DNA from: Alphaproteobacteria bacterium
GTDB lineage: Bacteria > Pseudomonadota > Alphaproteobacteria > Micavibrionales > Micavibrionaceae
Direction of reading: 5' to 3'
Assembly: GCA_021775955.1 (NCBI GenBank)
Contig: JAJFGU010000004.1
Span: forward strand, 310,001 to 374,000
Length of the DNA: 64,000 nucleotides
In this document: piece after piece, positions 26,185-35,756 of the stretch
Layout of the letters: each line of letters opens with the position of its first letter
How positions within the stretch are numbered: position 1 is the first letter of the stretch
The notes under the pieces: generated by a model
The model's input: the letters and a program-made list of their open reading frames with translations, nothing else
Database searches by the model: none
What the model was told of the DNA's origin: nothing
Translations under genes and position numbers: made by a program

Positions 26185-27125
26185 GGCTTTTCCATGATCA
26201 TGAGGAACGTACAGACATTGAGTTCTTCCTCGCTCTTATCCTGAAACATCTTATGCATTGATTTACGCGGCGTCGGCAGAGAGTCCCATTTGTTGATGCG
26301 CTGAATCTCGACGCCGAAGCCTGCATCCTCCGCCAGCTTAATCATTTCATCCATGGTCAGGCGGTTGGTATAAAACCCGGCTTGCTTCACCGCTTTTCCT
26401 TCCCAGAAGTCCGAAGAAAAACGCATAGAGTTCAGCGCACCGCCCAAATGATCGTGCAAATCAACCCAGTGCCGCGCCAGCGATCCCGGCTTTTGAACGC
26501 GAAACAATTCTTTCATATAGGGACCAAATTCATCACGGTAGATATGCTCAAACACAGCATGCGAATAAGAAAAATCGATATGATTATCCGACACTTGGGG
26601 CATATCCTTCAGACCGTTCGTCAGATACTGCCCATCAGCAAATTCTAAAACCGAGTCCCGATCAAAATCAAGGAGCACCTTTGAAAAACTGACCTTCTTA
26701 TCGCTGCGTAGATAATTGTAAAAGCTACTGTAATGCTCCTCATCTTTGCTGGCGAAATCCCCGGCATCGACAAGCACAATGCCTCTCATGCCTTCCGCTG
26801 CCGCGCAAAGCGCATGACCGACACTATCGCCCGGGCCAAGCTCAAGACAATAATTCGGCGCTTCACCCATGCGCTCCTTATAAAACTGAATATGCTCGTC
26901 AAAGGAGTTGTACAAATTGGGCAATTGTTTGATGACATCGCCATGCTCGAACATGCCCAGCTTCTTCCAGATATCGTAAGGAACCGGAAAGTAAGCCAGC
27001 GTAATCTTGAGCCACATCTTCACAAACCATGGAATCGGCGCACCACATGCGTATCCCTGACCGACAACATTAACGGTCGGGCCCTTTTGTATCTCTGGTG
27101 TTTCCTGTTCTACTACGACTGACAT
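26181..27125 (-). CDS. SAM-dependent methyltransferase in the suf operon
   Basis: A 314-residue class I methyltransferase-like protein. The SAM-binding loop is YCLELGPGDSVG near residue 95, followed by IVLVDAGDF and a later IDFSYSHAVFEHIYRDEF typical of Methyltransf_11. The N-terminal 60 residues are hydrophobic/aromatic (IPWFVKMWLKITLAYFPV) and may associate with the membrane. It lies between sufT and the A-type carrier with tight spacing, so it is cotranscribed. A role in Fe-S assembly is not known; the substrate is unknown. Confidence 0.8.
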   Translation of the reverse strand: MSVVVEQETPEIQKGPTVNVVGQGYACGAPIPWFVKMWLKITLAYFPVPYDIWKKLGMFEHGDVIKQLPNLYNSFDEHIQFYKERMGEAPNYCLELGPGDSVGHALCAAAEGMRGIVLVDAGDFASKDEEHYSSFYNYLRSDKKVSFSKVLLDFDRDSVLEFADGQYLTNGLKDMPQVSDNHIDFSYSHAVFEHIYRDEFGPYMKELFRVQKPGSLARHWVDLHDHLGGALNSMRFSSDFWEGKAVKQAGFYTNRLTMDEMIKLAEDAGFGVEIQRINKWDSLPTPRKSMHKMFQDKSEEELNVCTFLMIMEKP

Positions 27126-27132
27126 TTTACTC

Positions 27133-27525
27133 TCATGTGAACATATTCAATTGCATTTTCGCCGTTTCGGCCATCATTGATGGATCCCAGGGCGGCTCCC
27201 AGATAATTTCAACATCGACATCACCAACACCTTCAACAGTGAAAATAGCGCCCTGCACCCAGCCCGGCATTTCCTGCGCCACAGGACAGCCCGGCGAGGT
27301 CAAAGTCATTTTGACCTCGGCATCCACTTTGCCATCTTTGCCATCTTTAAAAATAACTTCATAAATCAAACCCAGCTCATAAACATTCACCGGAATTTCC
27401 GGATCATACACTTCCTTTATAGCCGCTTTTACAGGCGACCAGAGCTTATGATCAACCGGTGCCTTAACATGGGCAGGCTCGGCAAGCTCATCATAATTTT
27501 CTTCATCTACAGCCATTTCGCTCAA
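27133..27525 (-). CDS. sufT: SUF-associated DUF59/SufT protein
   Basis: SufT-type proteins (MIP18/DUF59 family) support Fe-S cluster maturation. Family blocks seen are YDPEIPVNVYELGLIYEV, VKMTLTSPGCPVAQEMP with its conserved Cys, and EIIWEPPWDPSMM. The protein has 130 residues with a 35-residue acidic N-terminal extension. The start overlaps the sufS stop by 4 bases. Confidence 0.9.
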   Translation of the reverse strand: MSEMAVDEENYDELAEPAHVKAPVDHKLWSPVKAAIKEVYDPEIPVNVYELGLIYEVIFKDGKDGKVDAEVKMTLTSPGCPVAQEMPGWVQGAIFTVEGVGDVDVEIIWEPPWDPSMMAETAKMQLNMFT

Positions 27526-28772
27526 CTGAACAGCTCCTTTACCTTATGCAGGCCTTTTACCAATTGATCTATATCATCCTTGCTCGAATACAAGCCAAAA
27601 GACGCACGTACCGTGGCATCCAGCCCCAGTCTTTCCATCAGCGGCATACAGCAATGATGGCCAGAGCGTACCGCCACCCCGCACTGATCGAGGATTGTTC
27701 CAATATCGGAAGGATGCGCCCCTTTCATGGTAAAGCTCAAAATCCCGGCCTTATCGGGCGCTGTGCCGTGAAGGATCAAACCGTCAATGGTTGAAAGCTT
27801 CTCACTGCCATAAGCCAGCAACTCCGCTTCATGGGCTGCGATATTCTCCATACCCACAGCGCTCACATAATCAATCGCTGCGCCCAGCCCGATCACTTCT
27901 ACAATTGGTGGCGTACCGGCTTCAAACCTATACGGCGCTTCTTTGTAGGTGGTTTTGTTAAAGGTCACCTTTTCAATCATATCGCCACCTCCCTTAAAGG
28001 GGGGCATTTCATTCAAAAGCTCTTCCTTGCCGTAGAGAACGCCTATTCCACTCGGCCCGTAAAGTTTATGGCCGGTAAAGACATAGAAATCAGCATCCAA
28101 TTCCGTAACGTTGACAACATTGTGGACAATACCCTGAGAACCATCGATTAGAACCCGCATCTCCGGGTAAAAATCTTTCGCTATCTCTATGATTTTCCTG
28201 GCAGGATTGATCGTCCCCAGCGCATTGGAGATATGCACAAACGATACAAGCCTTGTGTTGTGGGTAAGCAGGGATTCAAAGGTCTTCAAATCCAGCACGC
28301 CGCTTTCATCAAAGGGAATGGTTTTGATAACAATGCCGATTTCCTCACGCAGCATTTGCCAGGGAACGATATTGGCGTGATGCTCCATTTCGGTAAGGAT
28401 AATCTCATCACCCTCCTCCAAAAACGTTTTGCCCCAGCTTTGCGCAACCAGGTTAATCCCTTCTGTAGCATTGCCGGTAAAGACGATGCTTTTCTCAGAA
28501 GGCGCGCCGATAAAATCCGCTACCTTCCCGCGCACCGCTTCATATTCGGCTGTGAGGTTTTGTGAAATCTCGTAAAGCCCGCGATGAATATTGGAATAAC
28601 CACTCTCATAGACCCGGTTCATGGCGTCAATCACGGCCTGTGGCTTTTGCGCGCTGGCCGCACTGTCGAGAAACACCAAGGACTGCCCGTGCATCTTGGT
28701 TTTCAGCACGGGAAAATCGTTGCGGTATGACGCTATATCCGTTGCCATCTCTAAAGCACGCTCTGTAGCCAT
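27522..28772 (-). CDS. sufS: cysteine desulfurase SufS
   Basis: SufS takes sulfur from cysteine for cluster assembly and is PLP-dependent. FLDSAASAQKPQAVI near the N-terminus, VLIDGSQGIVHN, the PLP lysine in FTGHKLYGPSGIG and the persulfide Cys in RSGHHCCMPLM identify the group II desulfurase. The ATG at 28772 has AAGGCGGAA upstream and overlaps sufD by 22 bases. An internal ATG at 28748 is an alternative. No sufE gene is visible in the window. Confidence 0.95.
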   Translation of the reverse strand: MATERALEMATDIASYRNDFPVLKTKMHGQSLVFLDSAASAQKPQAVIDAMNRVYESGYSNIHRGLYEISQNLTAEYEAVRGKVADFIGAPSEKSIVFTGNATEGINLVAQSWGKTFLEEGDEIILTEMEHHANIVPWQMLREEIGIVIKTIPFDESGVLDLKTFESLLTHNTRLVSFVHISNALGTINPARKIIEIAKDFYPEMRVLIDGSQGIVHNVVNVTELDADFYVFTGHKLYGPSGIGVLYGKEELLNEMPPFKGGGDMIEKVTFNKTTYKEAPYRFEAGTPPIVEVIGLGAAIDYVSAVGMENIAAHEAELLAYGSEKLSTIDGLILHGTAPDKAGILSFTMKGAHPSDIGTILDQCGVAVRSGHHCCMPLMERLGLDATVRASFGLYSSKDDIDQLVKGLHKVKELFS

Positions 28773-29707
28773 ATTTCCGCCTTACTCTTGATAAGCGCCC
28801 GCATGTCTTCGTCCACAATTTTATCCGCCACTTCATCCACAAAAGCCTGCACCAGCAACATCCGCGCCTCGCCCTCGCTGAGGCCCCGTGAGCGCAGATA
28901 AAACAGCGGCTCGTCATCCAGTTGCCCACAGGTCGCGCCATGCGAGCATTTCACATCATCGGCATAAATTTCCAGCTCCGGCTTGGTGTCCATTTCCGCC
29001 AGCGCTGAGAGCAATAACGCATTGGAGAGCTGGTAACCATCGGTTTTTTGAGCGATTTGGTGAACATGGACCTTACCTTGAAACACGCCGCGCGCTTCAT
29101 CATCCAGAATACTGCGGAAAAACTGACTGGAGCGTCCATACGGGGCTTTGTGCTCCACAACAATCGTCGTATCGCCGTGTTGTTTACCCTTCAGCAGATT
29201 AAGGCCGCTTAAATCACATTCCGCATTTTCACCGTTCAGCACAGCATGTATTTCATTACGAACCAATTGAGGGGTTTGAATGATATAAAACCCACTATAA
29301 GAGGAGTCGCGATCCTGAGTAATGCTGGTGTGGAGAGTGGCAACAGCCTCTGCCGCATCCTCAATAATCCGGTAATGGTGTAGCTTTGCATTCGCTGCTA
29401 AAGATATTTCCACTGCCATATTCTTCCAATATGAACCCTGCCCCTCATGGCGCTCCACAAGAGTCAATTCTGCACCCTCTTCCAAAATCACTTTTAAAAC
29501 AGGGCTGTGCAACAATCCGTCCCGTCCTGTAAACAGGATTTCCTCCGCTTTTCCACCGACTTCTCCACGGGTTTTGTGGATAACAATTTCTGCTTCGTCC
29601 GGTGCACGTGTCAGACCGTCCGGGATAGCTTTGGGAAGATTGGTGTATTTCCATTCCTCCTGTTTTGGCGTTGGCAGATTGTCTGGGCTTAGAGATTGAA
29701 TTTTCAT
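28751..29707 (-). CDS. sufD: Fe-S cluster assembly protein SufD
   Basis: SufD pairs with SufB as the scaffold complex together with SufC. The beta-helix core ends with KCSHGATCGQLDDEPLFYLRSRGLSEGEARMLL, which holds the conserved Cys/His region shared with SufB. At 318 residues it is shorter than the E. coli protein (about 420) and lacks much of the N-terminal helical part. The start overlaps the stop of a small membrane-protein gene by 4 bases. Confidence 0.92.
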   Translation of the reverse strand: MKIQSLSPDNLPTPKQEEWKYTNLPKAIPDGLTRAPDEAEIVIHKTRGEVGGKAEEILFTGRDGLLHSPVLKVILEEGAELTLVERHEGQGSYWKNMAVEISLAANAKLHHYRIIEDAAEAVATLHTSITQDRDSSYSGFYIIQTPQLVRNEIHAVLNGENAECDLSGLNLLKGKQHGDTTIVVEHKAPYGRSSQFFRSILDDEARGVFQGKVHVHQIAQKTDGYQLSNALLLSALAEMDTKPELEIYADDVKCSHGATCGQLDDEPLFYLRSRGLSEGEARMLLVQAFVDEVADKIVDEDMRALIKSKAEIWLQSVL

Positions 29708-30144
29708 TTGAGTATCTTTCTACGAAGAAACTTCGCCGCAAACAAAAAAGCAACAACAAGAAAAATACCTAAACTAGCAACTAAAGTATAAAATATACTC
29801 TCCTGAGATTCAGGTAAGTATGACCAAGTCTCAGACACAACAACCCCATCAGGAGTCAGAGCGTCATAATAATGATATTTTAACTTTATCTGCTCTCCGA
29901 CTTTTAATTTTTTTCTAATCTGTATCTTCGCAGAACTCTTGTTTTCCAAGTGATGGCACTGAGTAGGCGCACCACCAAACCCATCCAAAACCTTAAACTC
30001 TTCAATCCTAACATGAGCACTTAGTTTAAAATAATTGACTGATTGTACAGTTGCATAAACCTCGCACTCATACCAAAAAGGGCTGGCCCGAGACTTATCA
30101 GGACATACAAGCAGAAATACTATAAAAAGAAATACAAGCCTCAT
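29704..30144 (-). CDS. small membrane protein inside the suf operon, unknown
   Basis: A 146-residue protein with a signal peptide (LVFLFIVFLLVCPDKSRAS), an approximately 85-residue outer domain with two Cys, and one C-terminal membrane segment (SIFYTLVASLGIFLVVAFLF) with a KFLRRKILK tail. It overlaps sufC and sufD by 4 bases at each end (ATGA junctions), so it is translated as part of the operon. It is AT-richer than the suf genes. I recognise no family. Confidence 0.75.
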   Translation of the reverse strand: MRLVFLFIVFLLVCPDKSRASPFWYECEVYATVQSVNYFKLSAHVRIEEFKVLDGFGGAPTQCHHLENKSSAKIQIRKKLKVGEQIKLKYHYYDALTPDGVVVSETWSYLPESQESIFYTLVASLGIFLVVAFLFAAKFLRRKILK

Positions 30145-30890
30145 GCCGCCGCCCCGACATATTCACCATATCCTTTTTCTTCAAGTTCCTTGGCCAGCTC
30201 CGGCCCCCCGGTTTTGACAATTTTGCCGGCACTCAGCACATGCACAACATCGGGCACAATATAATCGAGCAAACGCTGGTAATGGGTAATCACGAGAAAA
30301 GAGCGATCCGGGCTGCGCAGCGCGTTCACCCCGTCAGCAACAATTTTCAGCGCGTCAATATCAAGGCCTGAATCTGTTTCATCAAGCACACAGAACTTAG
30401 GCTCCAGGATTGCCATTTGCAGCACTTCATTGCGCTTTTTCTCTCCGCCGGAAAAGCCAACATTCACAGCGCGCTTCATCATATCTTCGTCAATACCAAG
30501 CGCTTTGGTTTTGGATTTGATCAGCTTCAAAAGGCCGAGCGCGTCCAGCTCCTCCTCGCCGCGTTGTTTACGGATGGCATTGAGCGAGGTCTTCAGGAAC
30601 GTGCTCATATTTACACCGGGAATTTCCACCGGGTATTGAAACGCAAGGAACACCCCGGCGGCGGCGCGCTCTTCGGGCGCCAGTTCCAACAAATCCTGCC
30701 CGTCCATTTCAACCGAGCCTTCAGTGACCTCATAGCCATCCCGCCCGGCCAGCACATAGCTAAGCGTCGACTTACCCGATCCGTTCGGCCCCATGATGGC
30801 ATGCACCTGCCCGGCCCCGATCTCGAGATCAATGCCGTTGAGGATGTCCTTACCGTCAATCGACGTATGCAGGTTACTAATTTTTATCAT
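30141..30890 (-). CDS. sufC: Fe-S cluster assembly ATPase SufC
   Basis: SufC is the ABC-type ATPase that drives the SufBCD scaffold. Walker A GPNGSGKSTLSYVLAG (near residue 34), the ABC signature FSGGEKKRNEVLQM, and Walker B FCVLDETDSGLDIDALK are all present. The SufC-specific sequence around KSKTKALGIDEDMMKR is also seen. The length is 249 residues. It is separated from sufB by two small membrane-protein genes. Confidence 0.96.
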   Translation of the reverse strand: MIKISNLHTSIDGKDILNGIDLEIGAGQVHAIMGPNGSGKSTLSYVLAGRDGYEVTEGSVEMDGQDLLELAPEERAAAGVFLAFQYPVEIPGVNMSTFLKTSLNAIRKQRGEEELDALGLLKLIKSKTKALGIDEDMMKRAVNVGFSGGEKKRNEVLQMAILEPKFCVLDETDSGLDIDALKIVADGVNALRSPDRSFLVITHYQRLLDYIVPDVVHVLSAGKIVKTGGPELAKELEEKGYGEYVGAAA

Positions 30891-30898
30891 TCACTTTC

Positions 30899-31279
30899 CT
30901 ACAAAACCAACAGCGCCAAACCAAGAGCAATGCCGGACAACCCATCCAGCCATAACCACTTACGAACAAAATTTCTTTTCAATACCCCTTGAATCAGGCT
31001 GGGCTTTATCAGCAAAGCCAGCGCTTTCAAAAACGCTAGATAGCCAATAACCATTAATATAATAGACCCCAGATTGTCCCAGCTGTTGTAAAAGACAATA
31101 ATAGACAGGGATATCGGCAACACCAGAATGCCCATGACCAGACTGAGGGAATCATGTTCAATGAACAGGTCAATAAATTCCTCCCAGGGCTTTTTGGTAA
31201 AAAAGCACGATGTCCCCAGCACCACATAAAATCCACCAAAGAACAGTAAAAACGGGTCGGTATTCACAAAATTAAACAT
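30899..31279 (-). CDS. four-helix membrane protein inside the suf operon, unknown
   Basis: About 126 residues with four hydrophobic segments: LLFFGGFYVVLGTSCFF, LVMGILVLPISLSIIVFY, LGSIILMVIGYLAFLKALAL and WLDGLSGIALGLALLVL. The ATG at 31279 has AAGGAAG six bases upstream, and an earlier ATG at 31312 lacks one. The stop lies 8 bases before sufC. The first helix resembles integral membrane proteins of the DUF2065/DUF6868 sort only loosely, so no family is assigned. Confidence 0.75.
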   Translation of the reverse strand: MFNFVNTDPFLLFFGGFYVVLGTSCFFTKKPWEEFIDLFIEHDSLSLVMGILVLPISLSIIVFYNSWDNLGSIILMVIGYLAFLKALALLIKPSLIQGVLKRNFVRKWLWLDGLSGIALGLALLVL

Positions 31280-31292
31280 AGTTACTTCCTTT

Positions 31293-31415
31293 CTAATCAA
31301 ATATTCTGGCAATCAACATTCCCATTAAAATTAAACACAGAAACAGTATAACAGCATAGCGTGACTTTTTATCCGTGGCCACAATAGCGATAAGCTCACC
31401 CAAACCAGCAGGCAT
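31293..31415 (-). CDS. 40-residue membrane peptide coupled to sufB
   Basis: The sufB stop and this start share one A (TAATG), a classic coupling junction. The peptide starts [20 protein letters not shown] and continues into a single hydrophobic segment (AVILFLCLILMGMLIARIF) and stops at 31293, 13 bases before the next start. Position, coupling and the membrane segment support a real gene. No family is recognised. Confidence 0.6.
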   Translation of the reverse strand: MPAGLGELIAIVATDKKSRYAVILFLCLILMGMLIARIFD

Positions 31416-32869
31416 TATCCAACACTCCCCTCTAAACTAATTCCAATCAGCTTTTGCGCCTCAACGGCGAATTCCATCGGCAAATGCTGCATCACTTCGC
31501 GGGCGAAACCGTTAACAATCAACGCAATTGCCTCTTCCGGACCAATGCCGCGCTGACGGCAATACAGCAACTGATCCTCGGAAATCTTACTGGTCGTCGC
31601 CTCATGCTCGAGATTGGCGGATTTATTCCGGCTTTCAATATATGGAACCGTATGAGCCCCGCACTGATCACCAATCAACAGCGAGTCACACTGGGTAAAA
31701 TTCCGTGCGTTTTCCGCCCGCGGCAAAATCTTAACAAGGCCCCGATAGGTGTTATCGGCCTTCCCGGCGGAAATCCCCTTGGAAATAATTCGGCTTTTGG
31801 TGTTTTTGCCCATGTGGATCATTTTTGTCCCGGTGTCAGCCTGTTGTTTTCCATTGGTAATCGCCACCGAGTAAAACTCACCCACAGAGTTATCACCTTT
31901 TAATACACAACTCGGATATTTCCAGGTAATCGCGCTGCCGGTTTCCACCTGCGTCCAACTAATCTTGGAATTATTGCCTTCGCAAATGCCACGCTTGGTC
32001 ACAAAATTATAGATACCGCCTTTTCCCTCTTCATCGCCGGGATACCAATTTTGAACAGTCGAATATTTGATTTCCGCATCCTCATGCGCGATCAGCTCTA
32101 CCACCGCCGCATGCAATTGACGCTCATCGCGCATCGGCGCGGTACATCCTTCGAGGTAGCTCACATACGCGCCCTTATCGGCAATAATCAGCGTGCGTTC
32201 AAACTGTCCGGTATTCAGTTCATTGATGCGGAAATAAGTGCTGAGCTCCATTGGGCAACGCACACCGGGCGGAATATAAACAAACGAACCGTCGGTAAAC
32301 ACGGCGCTATTCAGACACGCATGTTTGTTATCGCTATAAGGAACCACCGAGCCCATATATTTCTGTATCAGCTCAGGATAATTCTGTACCGCCTCACTGA
32401 TCGAGCAAAAAAGCACACCGGCCTTGGCCAGCTCTTCCTTGAACGTTGTGGCGACAGAGACAGAGTCAAACACAACATCAACCGCCACTCCGGCCAGCAT
32501 TTCCTGCTCACGCAGAGGAATACCGAGCTTTTCATAGGTTTCCAGCAATTTCGGATCGACATCGTCAAGGCTCTGCGGGCCGTCTTCCATGGATTTCGGC
32601 GCGGCGTAATAATATGCATCCTGGTAATCAATCGGCGGGAAATCAACCTTGGCCCATTTCGGCTCGGGCATATCCTGCCACTTACGAAAGGCCTTCAGCC
32701 GCCACTCTAACAGCCATTCCGGCTCGTTCTTTTTGGCCGAGATAAAGCGTACAATGTCTTCGTTTAGGCCCTTGGGCGCTTTCTCGGTTTCAATATCGGT
32801 GACGAACCCGGCCTCGTATTTGCCGCTGAGTTCTTCTACTTGCGCAATGGTTTCATCCGAAATGCTCAT
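31415..32869 (-). CDS. sufB: Fe-S cluster assembly protein SufB
   Basis: SufB is the main scaffold on which the cluster is built. Family blocks include [39 protein letters not shown] and [22 protein letters not shown], followed by [17 protein letters not shown] with the conserved Cys. The 484 residues are full length. Its start overlaps the regulator stop by 4 bases. Confidence 0.96.
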   Translation of the reverse strand: MSISDETIAQVEELSGKYEAGFVTDIETEKAPKGLNEDIVRFISAKKNEPEWLLEWRLKAFRKWQDMPEPKWAKVDFPPIDYQDAYYYAAPKSMEDGPQSLDDVDPKLLETYEKLGIPLREQEMLAGVAVDVVFDSVSVATTFKEELAKAGVLFCSISEAVQNYPELIQKYMGSVVPYSDNKHACLNSAVFTDGSFVYIPPGVRCPMELSTYFRINELNTGQFERTLIIADKGAYVSYLEGCTAPMRDERQLHAAVVELIAHEDAEIKYSTVQNWYPGDEEGKGGIYNFVTKRGICEGNNSKISWTQVETGSAITWKYPSCVLKGDNSVGEFYSVAITNGKQQADTGTKMIHMGKNTKSRIISKGISAGKADNTYRGLVKILPRAENARNFTQCDSLLIGDQCGAHTVPYIESRNKSANLEHEATTSKISEDQLLYCRQRGIGPEEAIALIVNGFAREVMQHLPMEFAVEAQKLIGISLEGSVG

Positions 32870-33264
32870 ATCATATCCGCCAGACTCACATCATCCAACG
32901 CCTTATGCAGCGCCGCGTTAACCGGGCTCCAACGCCCCTTGACAGCACAACACCCCTCATAATCGCAAGACCCCATACTGCCCTCGACACAGGCGGTCAA
33001 AGCAATCGGTCCATCCACCGCTTTAACGATTTTGGCAATGCTAATCTGTTCGATATCGGCATCCAGAGAATAACCGCCCGTGGCACCGCGGATTGAAGTC
33101 ACAATGCCGTCTTTTGCCAGCAGCTTTAAAACCTTGGCCACCGTAGGCTCCGGCAGACCAGTTTTTCCAGCGATATCCGAGGCACTCATCAGGCCATCTT
33201 CGCTCCGGGACAGCGCCACCAAAACAACAACGGCATAATCGGCAAGACGCGAAACTTTCATCAT
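32866..33264 (-). CDS. Rrf2-family regulator of the suf operon
   Basis: A 132-residue IscR/SufR-like repressor. The winged helix lies at residues 1-70 ([43 protein letters not shown]). Cys residues in [15 protein letters not shown] resemble the IscR cluster ligands, so it probably senses Fe-S status. It is the first gene of the suf operon and probably autoregulates it through the upstream site near 33296. Confidence 0.9.
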   Translation of the reverse strand: MMKVSRLADYAVVVLVALSRSEDGLMSASDIAGKTGLPEPTVAKVLKLLAKDGIVTSIRGATGGYSLDADIEQISIAKIVKAVDGPIALTACVEGSMGSCDYEGCCAVKGRWSPVNAALHKALDDVSLADMI

Positions 33265-33295
33265 AACACTATGATTTCCAATGCTTTTCTAAAAA

Positions 33296-33313
33296 GGACC
33301 AAAACTGTACCAA
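33296..33313 (-). promoter_or_regulatory. candidate operator of the suf operon
   Basis: On the minus strand two direct copies, TTGGTAC and TTGGTCC, are separated by four bases, so they lie one helical turn apart. They are about 35-50 bases upstream of the Rrf2 regulator gene. The site is proposed from position and repetition only. Confidence 0.35.
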
Positions 33314-33400
33314 TTAAATGTCACTTTAAGCCTGTGTTTTCAAGTAAAAACTGTAAAGAAAACCATCCTATGTGTTATATTTCAGTGTCTTGAGGCCTTC

Positions 33401-35674
33401 ATGAAACATCATGCCTATATTCCCGTTTACGCCTTAACATTGCTCCTAAGCGCGGCATTGTTGTTTTCCGTACAGCCGATGTTTTCCAAAATGATCCTGC
33501 CGCTGCTGGGTGGTACGCCACAGGTCTGGAATACGGCCATGCTGTTTTTCCAGGTGATGCTGCTGGGAGGCTATGCCTACGCCCACGTCACATCGAGATT
33601 CCTAAGCATTAATATGCAATCAAGCTTGCATATTCTCTTGCTGTTTCTCTTCCTGGTAGTAATGCCCATTAGCATCCCCGAAGGCTGGCTGCCTCCGGTT
33701 GATAAAGACCCGACGCTCTGGCAGCTCTCCCTGATGACTATCACCGTCGGCGGCCCGTTTTTCGTGCTTGCGGGCAGCGCCCCCATGTTACAGCGCTGGT
33801 TTTCTGAAACTGATCATAAAGATGCCGGCAATCCCTATTTTCTCTATGGCGCCAGCAATCTCGGCTCAATAAGCGCCCTGCTCGCCTATCCGGTTCTGAT
33901 TGAACCTTTCTATGAACTGTTTTTGCAGTCTGCTTACTGGATGATGGGCTATCTTGCTTTAATTTTAATGATGTGCATAGCGTCCCTTTTGGCTCACCCC
34001 GGCAAAACCAAAAAGAAGAAAAAGGCCAAGACAGCAGCTAATGACAGCAATATTTCCTGGCCGCTTCGGTTTCAATGGGTCGTGCTGGCTTTTGCCCCTT
34101 CCAGCCTGATGCTCGGTGTTACCACCTTTATTACCACGGATATTGCCTCGGTGCCGCTGCTGTGGATTTTACCGCTGGCGCTGTATGTCGGGACTTTCAT
34201 TATTGTTTTTGCCCGAAGACAGATCATCAAACGTGACACAGTGATGATGATTCAGGGAATGCTATTTATACTGTTGCTGGTTCAGATGATGGCCTTTCAT
34301 CCTCCGCCTGCAATTCTTATTCTGACGCATCTGGCGCTGTTCTTCTTCTCGGCGCTGGCCTGCCACACGGAACTGGCCACCTCACGACCATCGGCCAGGC
34401 ACCTTACTGAATTTTATCTTATCATGTCGATTGGCGGCGCTTTGGGCGGTTTCTTTAATGCCATTATCGCACCCAGCATGTTTATTATCCCTCTGGAATA
34501 TGTGTTGGTGCTGATCCTGGTGAATTTTCTGCGTTATAGCACAGACGAAAAAACATCATTCAACAACGCGGTGACAAAACTCAAAGAGGGTATAAAGACC
34601 AGGAACTTTATAACGCCATATACGATTGCGCTTTTTCTTATTTTTTGTGCAGCAATCATTTCTTTCGCCCTTCCGCATTACAATATCTACTGTGTTTCTG
34701 CTGCGATTATTGCTGCATCGCTAGGCTTTCTGATCCATACGCGCTGGCTGTTTGCCATGGCTGCGGCACTGGTTTTGCTGCTCTATCCGCCGGGCTATCA
34801 ATGGGGACAACATATCTTCAAGGACATCGTTCATCGCGACCGCAATTTCTTCGGTGTTATGCGCGTGGTTGAAACATATGAAGAGGAGCGCCTTTTGTTA
34901 CATGGCACCACCAATCACGGCGCCCAACCACTGGACGATGAGCACAAACTGCGCCCGCTATCCTATTACAGCGAATTTAGCCCCGTAAACGATGTGTTCC
35001 GGCATCTAAGCGCCAAACGCGGCAAAAGCAAAGTTGCTGTCGTCGGATTAGGCATTGGTGTTACGGCCTGTTTCAAAAGAGACGGACGGCATTTTGATTT
35101 TTACGAGATTGATCCTGATATTGCCGCAATAGCGGAAAACCCTGATCTGTTCACTTACCTGTCCGATTGCGGCTCACCTTACAGTATCATTCTAGGTGAT
35201 GGACGCTTGAAGATAGCCGAGCAGCCCGAAAATCATTACGACCTGATCCTGCTTGACGCATTCAGCTCTGATAACATTCCGGTGCATCTTCTGACCCGCG
35301 AGGCGGTTCAGCTCTACCTTGATAAGCTTAAGCCTGATGGCGTTCTGGTGTTCAATATCTCAAACAAATACCTAGATATTGAACCGGTTCTTGCAGAAAT
35401 TGGTAAGGAGATGGAAATTCCGACTTACGCCCGCTACACACGCGGCGGACAGATTGAAGGCACCGATCTGCGCGGTTATGCAGCCCATTTCCTGATTATG
35501 TCTCCTTCTGAGCGAAACATACCTTTCTTCCTGAAGCGTGACTGGAGTGAAGCACGCAGCCGCGAAGGCGTTAAACTTTGGAGCGATCAGTTCTCCAATA
35601 TTGTTAGCGTTTTCGGCAATAAAACCGGCCTTCGCCGCCACAAAGAATTAACCGCTGAAGAAAATAACGAATAA
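33401..35674 (+). CDS. fused MFS-like / spermidine-synthase-like protein
   Basis: A 757-residue two-part protein. Residues 1-465 form at least ten hydrophobic segments with the family motif TTDIASVPLLWILPLALYV. Residues about 500-740 form a spermidine-synthase-type Rossmann domain with VAVVGLGIGVTACFKR, FDFYEIDPDIA and YDLILLDAFSSDNIPVHLLT. This is the 'fused MFS/spermidine synthase' family whose substrate is unknown. It lacks obvious polyamine neighbours. It is transcribed divergently from the suf operon. Confidence 0.88.
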   Translation: MKHHAYIPVYALTLLLSAALLFSVQPMFSKMILPLLGGTPQVWNTAMLFFQVMLLGGYAYAHVTSRFLSINMQSSLHILLLFLFLVVMPISIPEGWLPPVDKDPTLWQLSLMTITVGGPFFVLAGSAPMLQRWFSETDHKDAGNPYFLYGASNLGSISALLAYPVLIEPFYELFLQSAYWMMGYLALILMMCIASLLAHPGKTKKKKKAKTAANDSNISWPLRFQWVVLAFAPSSLMLGVTTFITTDIASVPLLWILPLALYVGTFIIVFARRQIIKRDTVMMIQGMLFILLLVQMMAFHPPPAILILTHLALFFFSALACHTELATSRPSARHLTEFYLIMSIGGALGGFFNAIIAPSMFIIPLEYVLVLILVNFLRYSTDEKTSFNNAVTKLKEGIKTRNFITPYTIALFLIFCAAIISFALPHYNIYCVSAAIIAASLGFLIHTRWLFAMAAALVLLLYPPGYQWGQHIFKDIVHRDRNFFGVMRVVETYEEERLLLHGTTNHGAQPLDDEHKLRPLSYYSEFSPVNDVFRHLSAKRGKSKVAVVGLGIGVTACFKRDGRHFDFYEIDPDIAAIAENPDLFTYLSDCGSPYSIILGDGRLKIAEQPENHYDLILLDAFSSDNIPVHLLTREAVQLYLDKLKPDGVLVFNISNKYLDIEPVLAEIGKEMEIPTYARYTRGGQIEGTDLRGYAAHFLIMSPSERNIPFFLKRDWSEARSREGVKLWSDQFSNIVSVFGNKTGLRRHKELTAEENNE

Positions 35675-35756
35675 AGCTCTTAATAAAATCTAAACCTTTC
35701 CGTCCTAACCTTGGTTGTAAGAGACCAATTTGATAGACTGAAAGGACGGCACGCTC

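Noticed and set aside
32051-32710. A 219-residue plus-strand frame
   Set aside because: It is antisense to sufB, a clear full-length gene.
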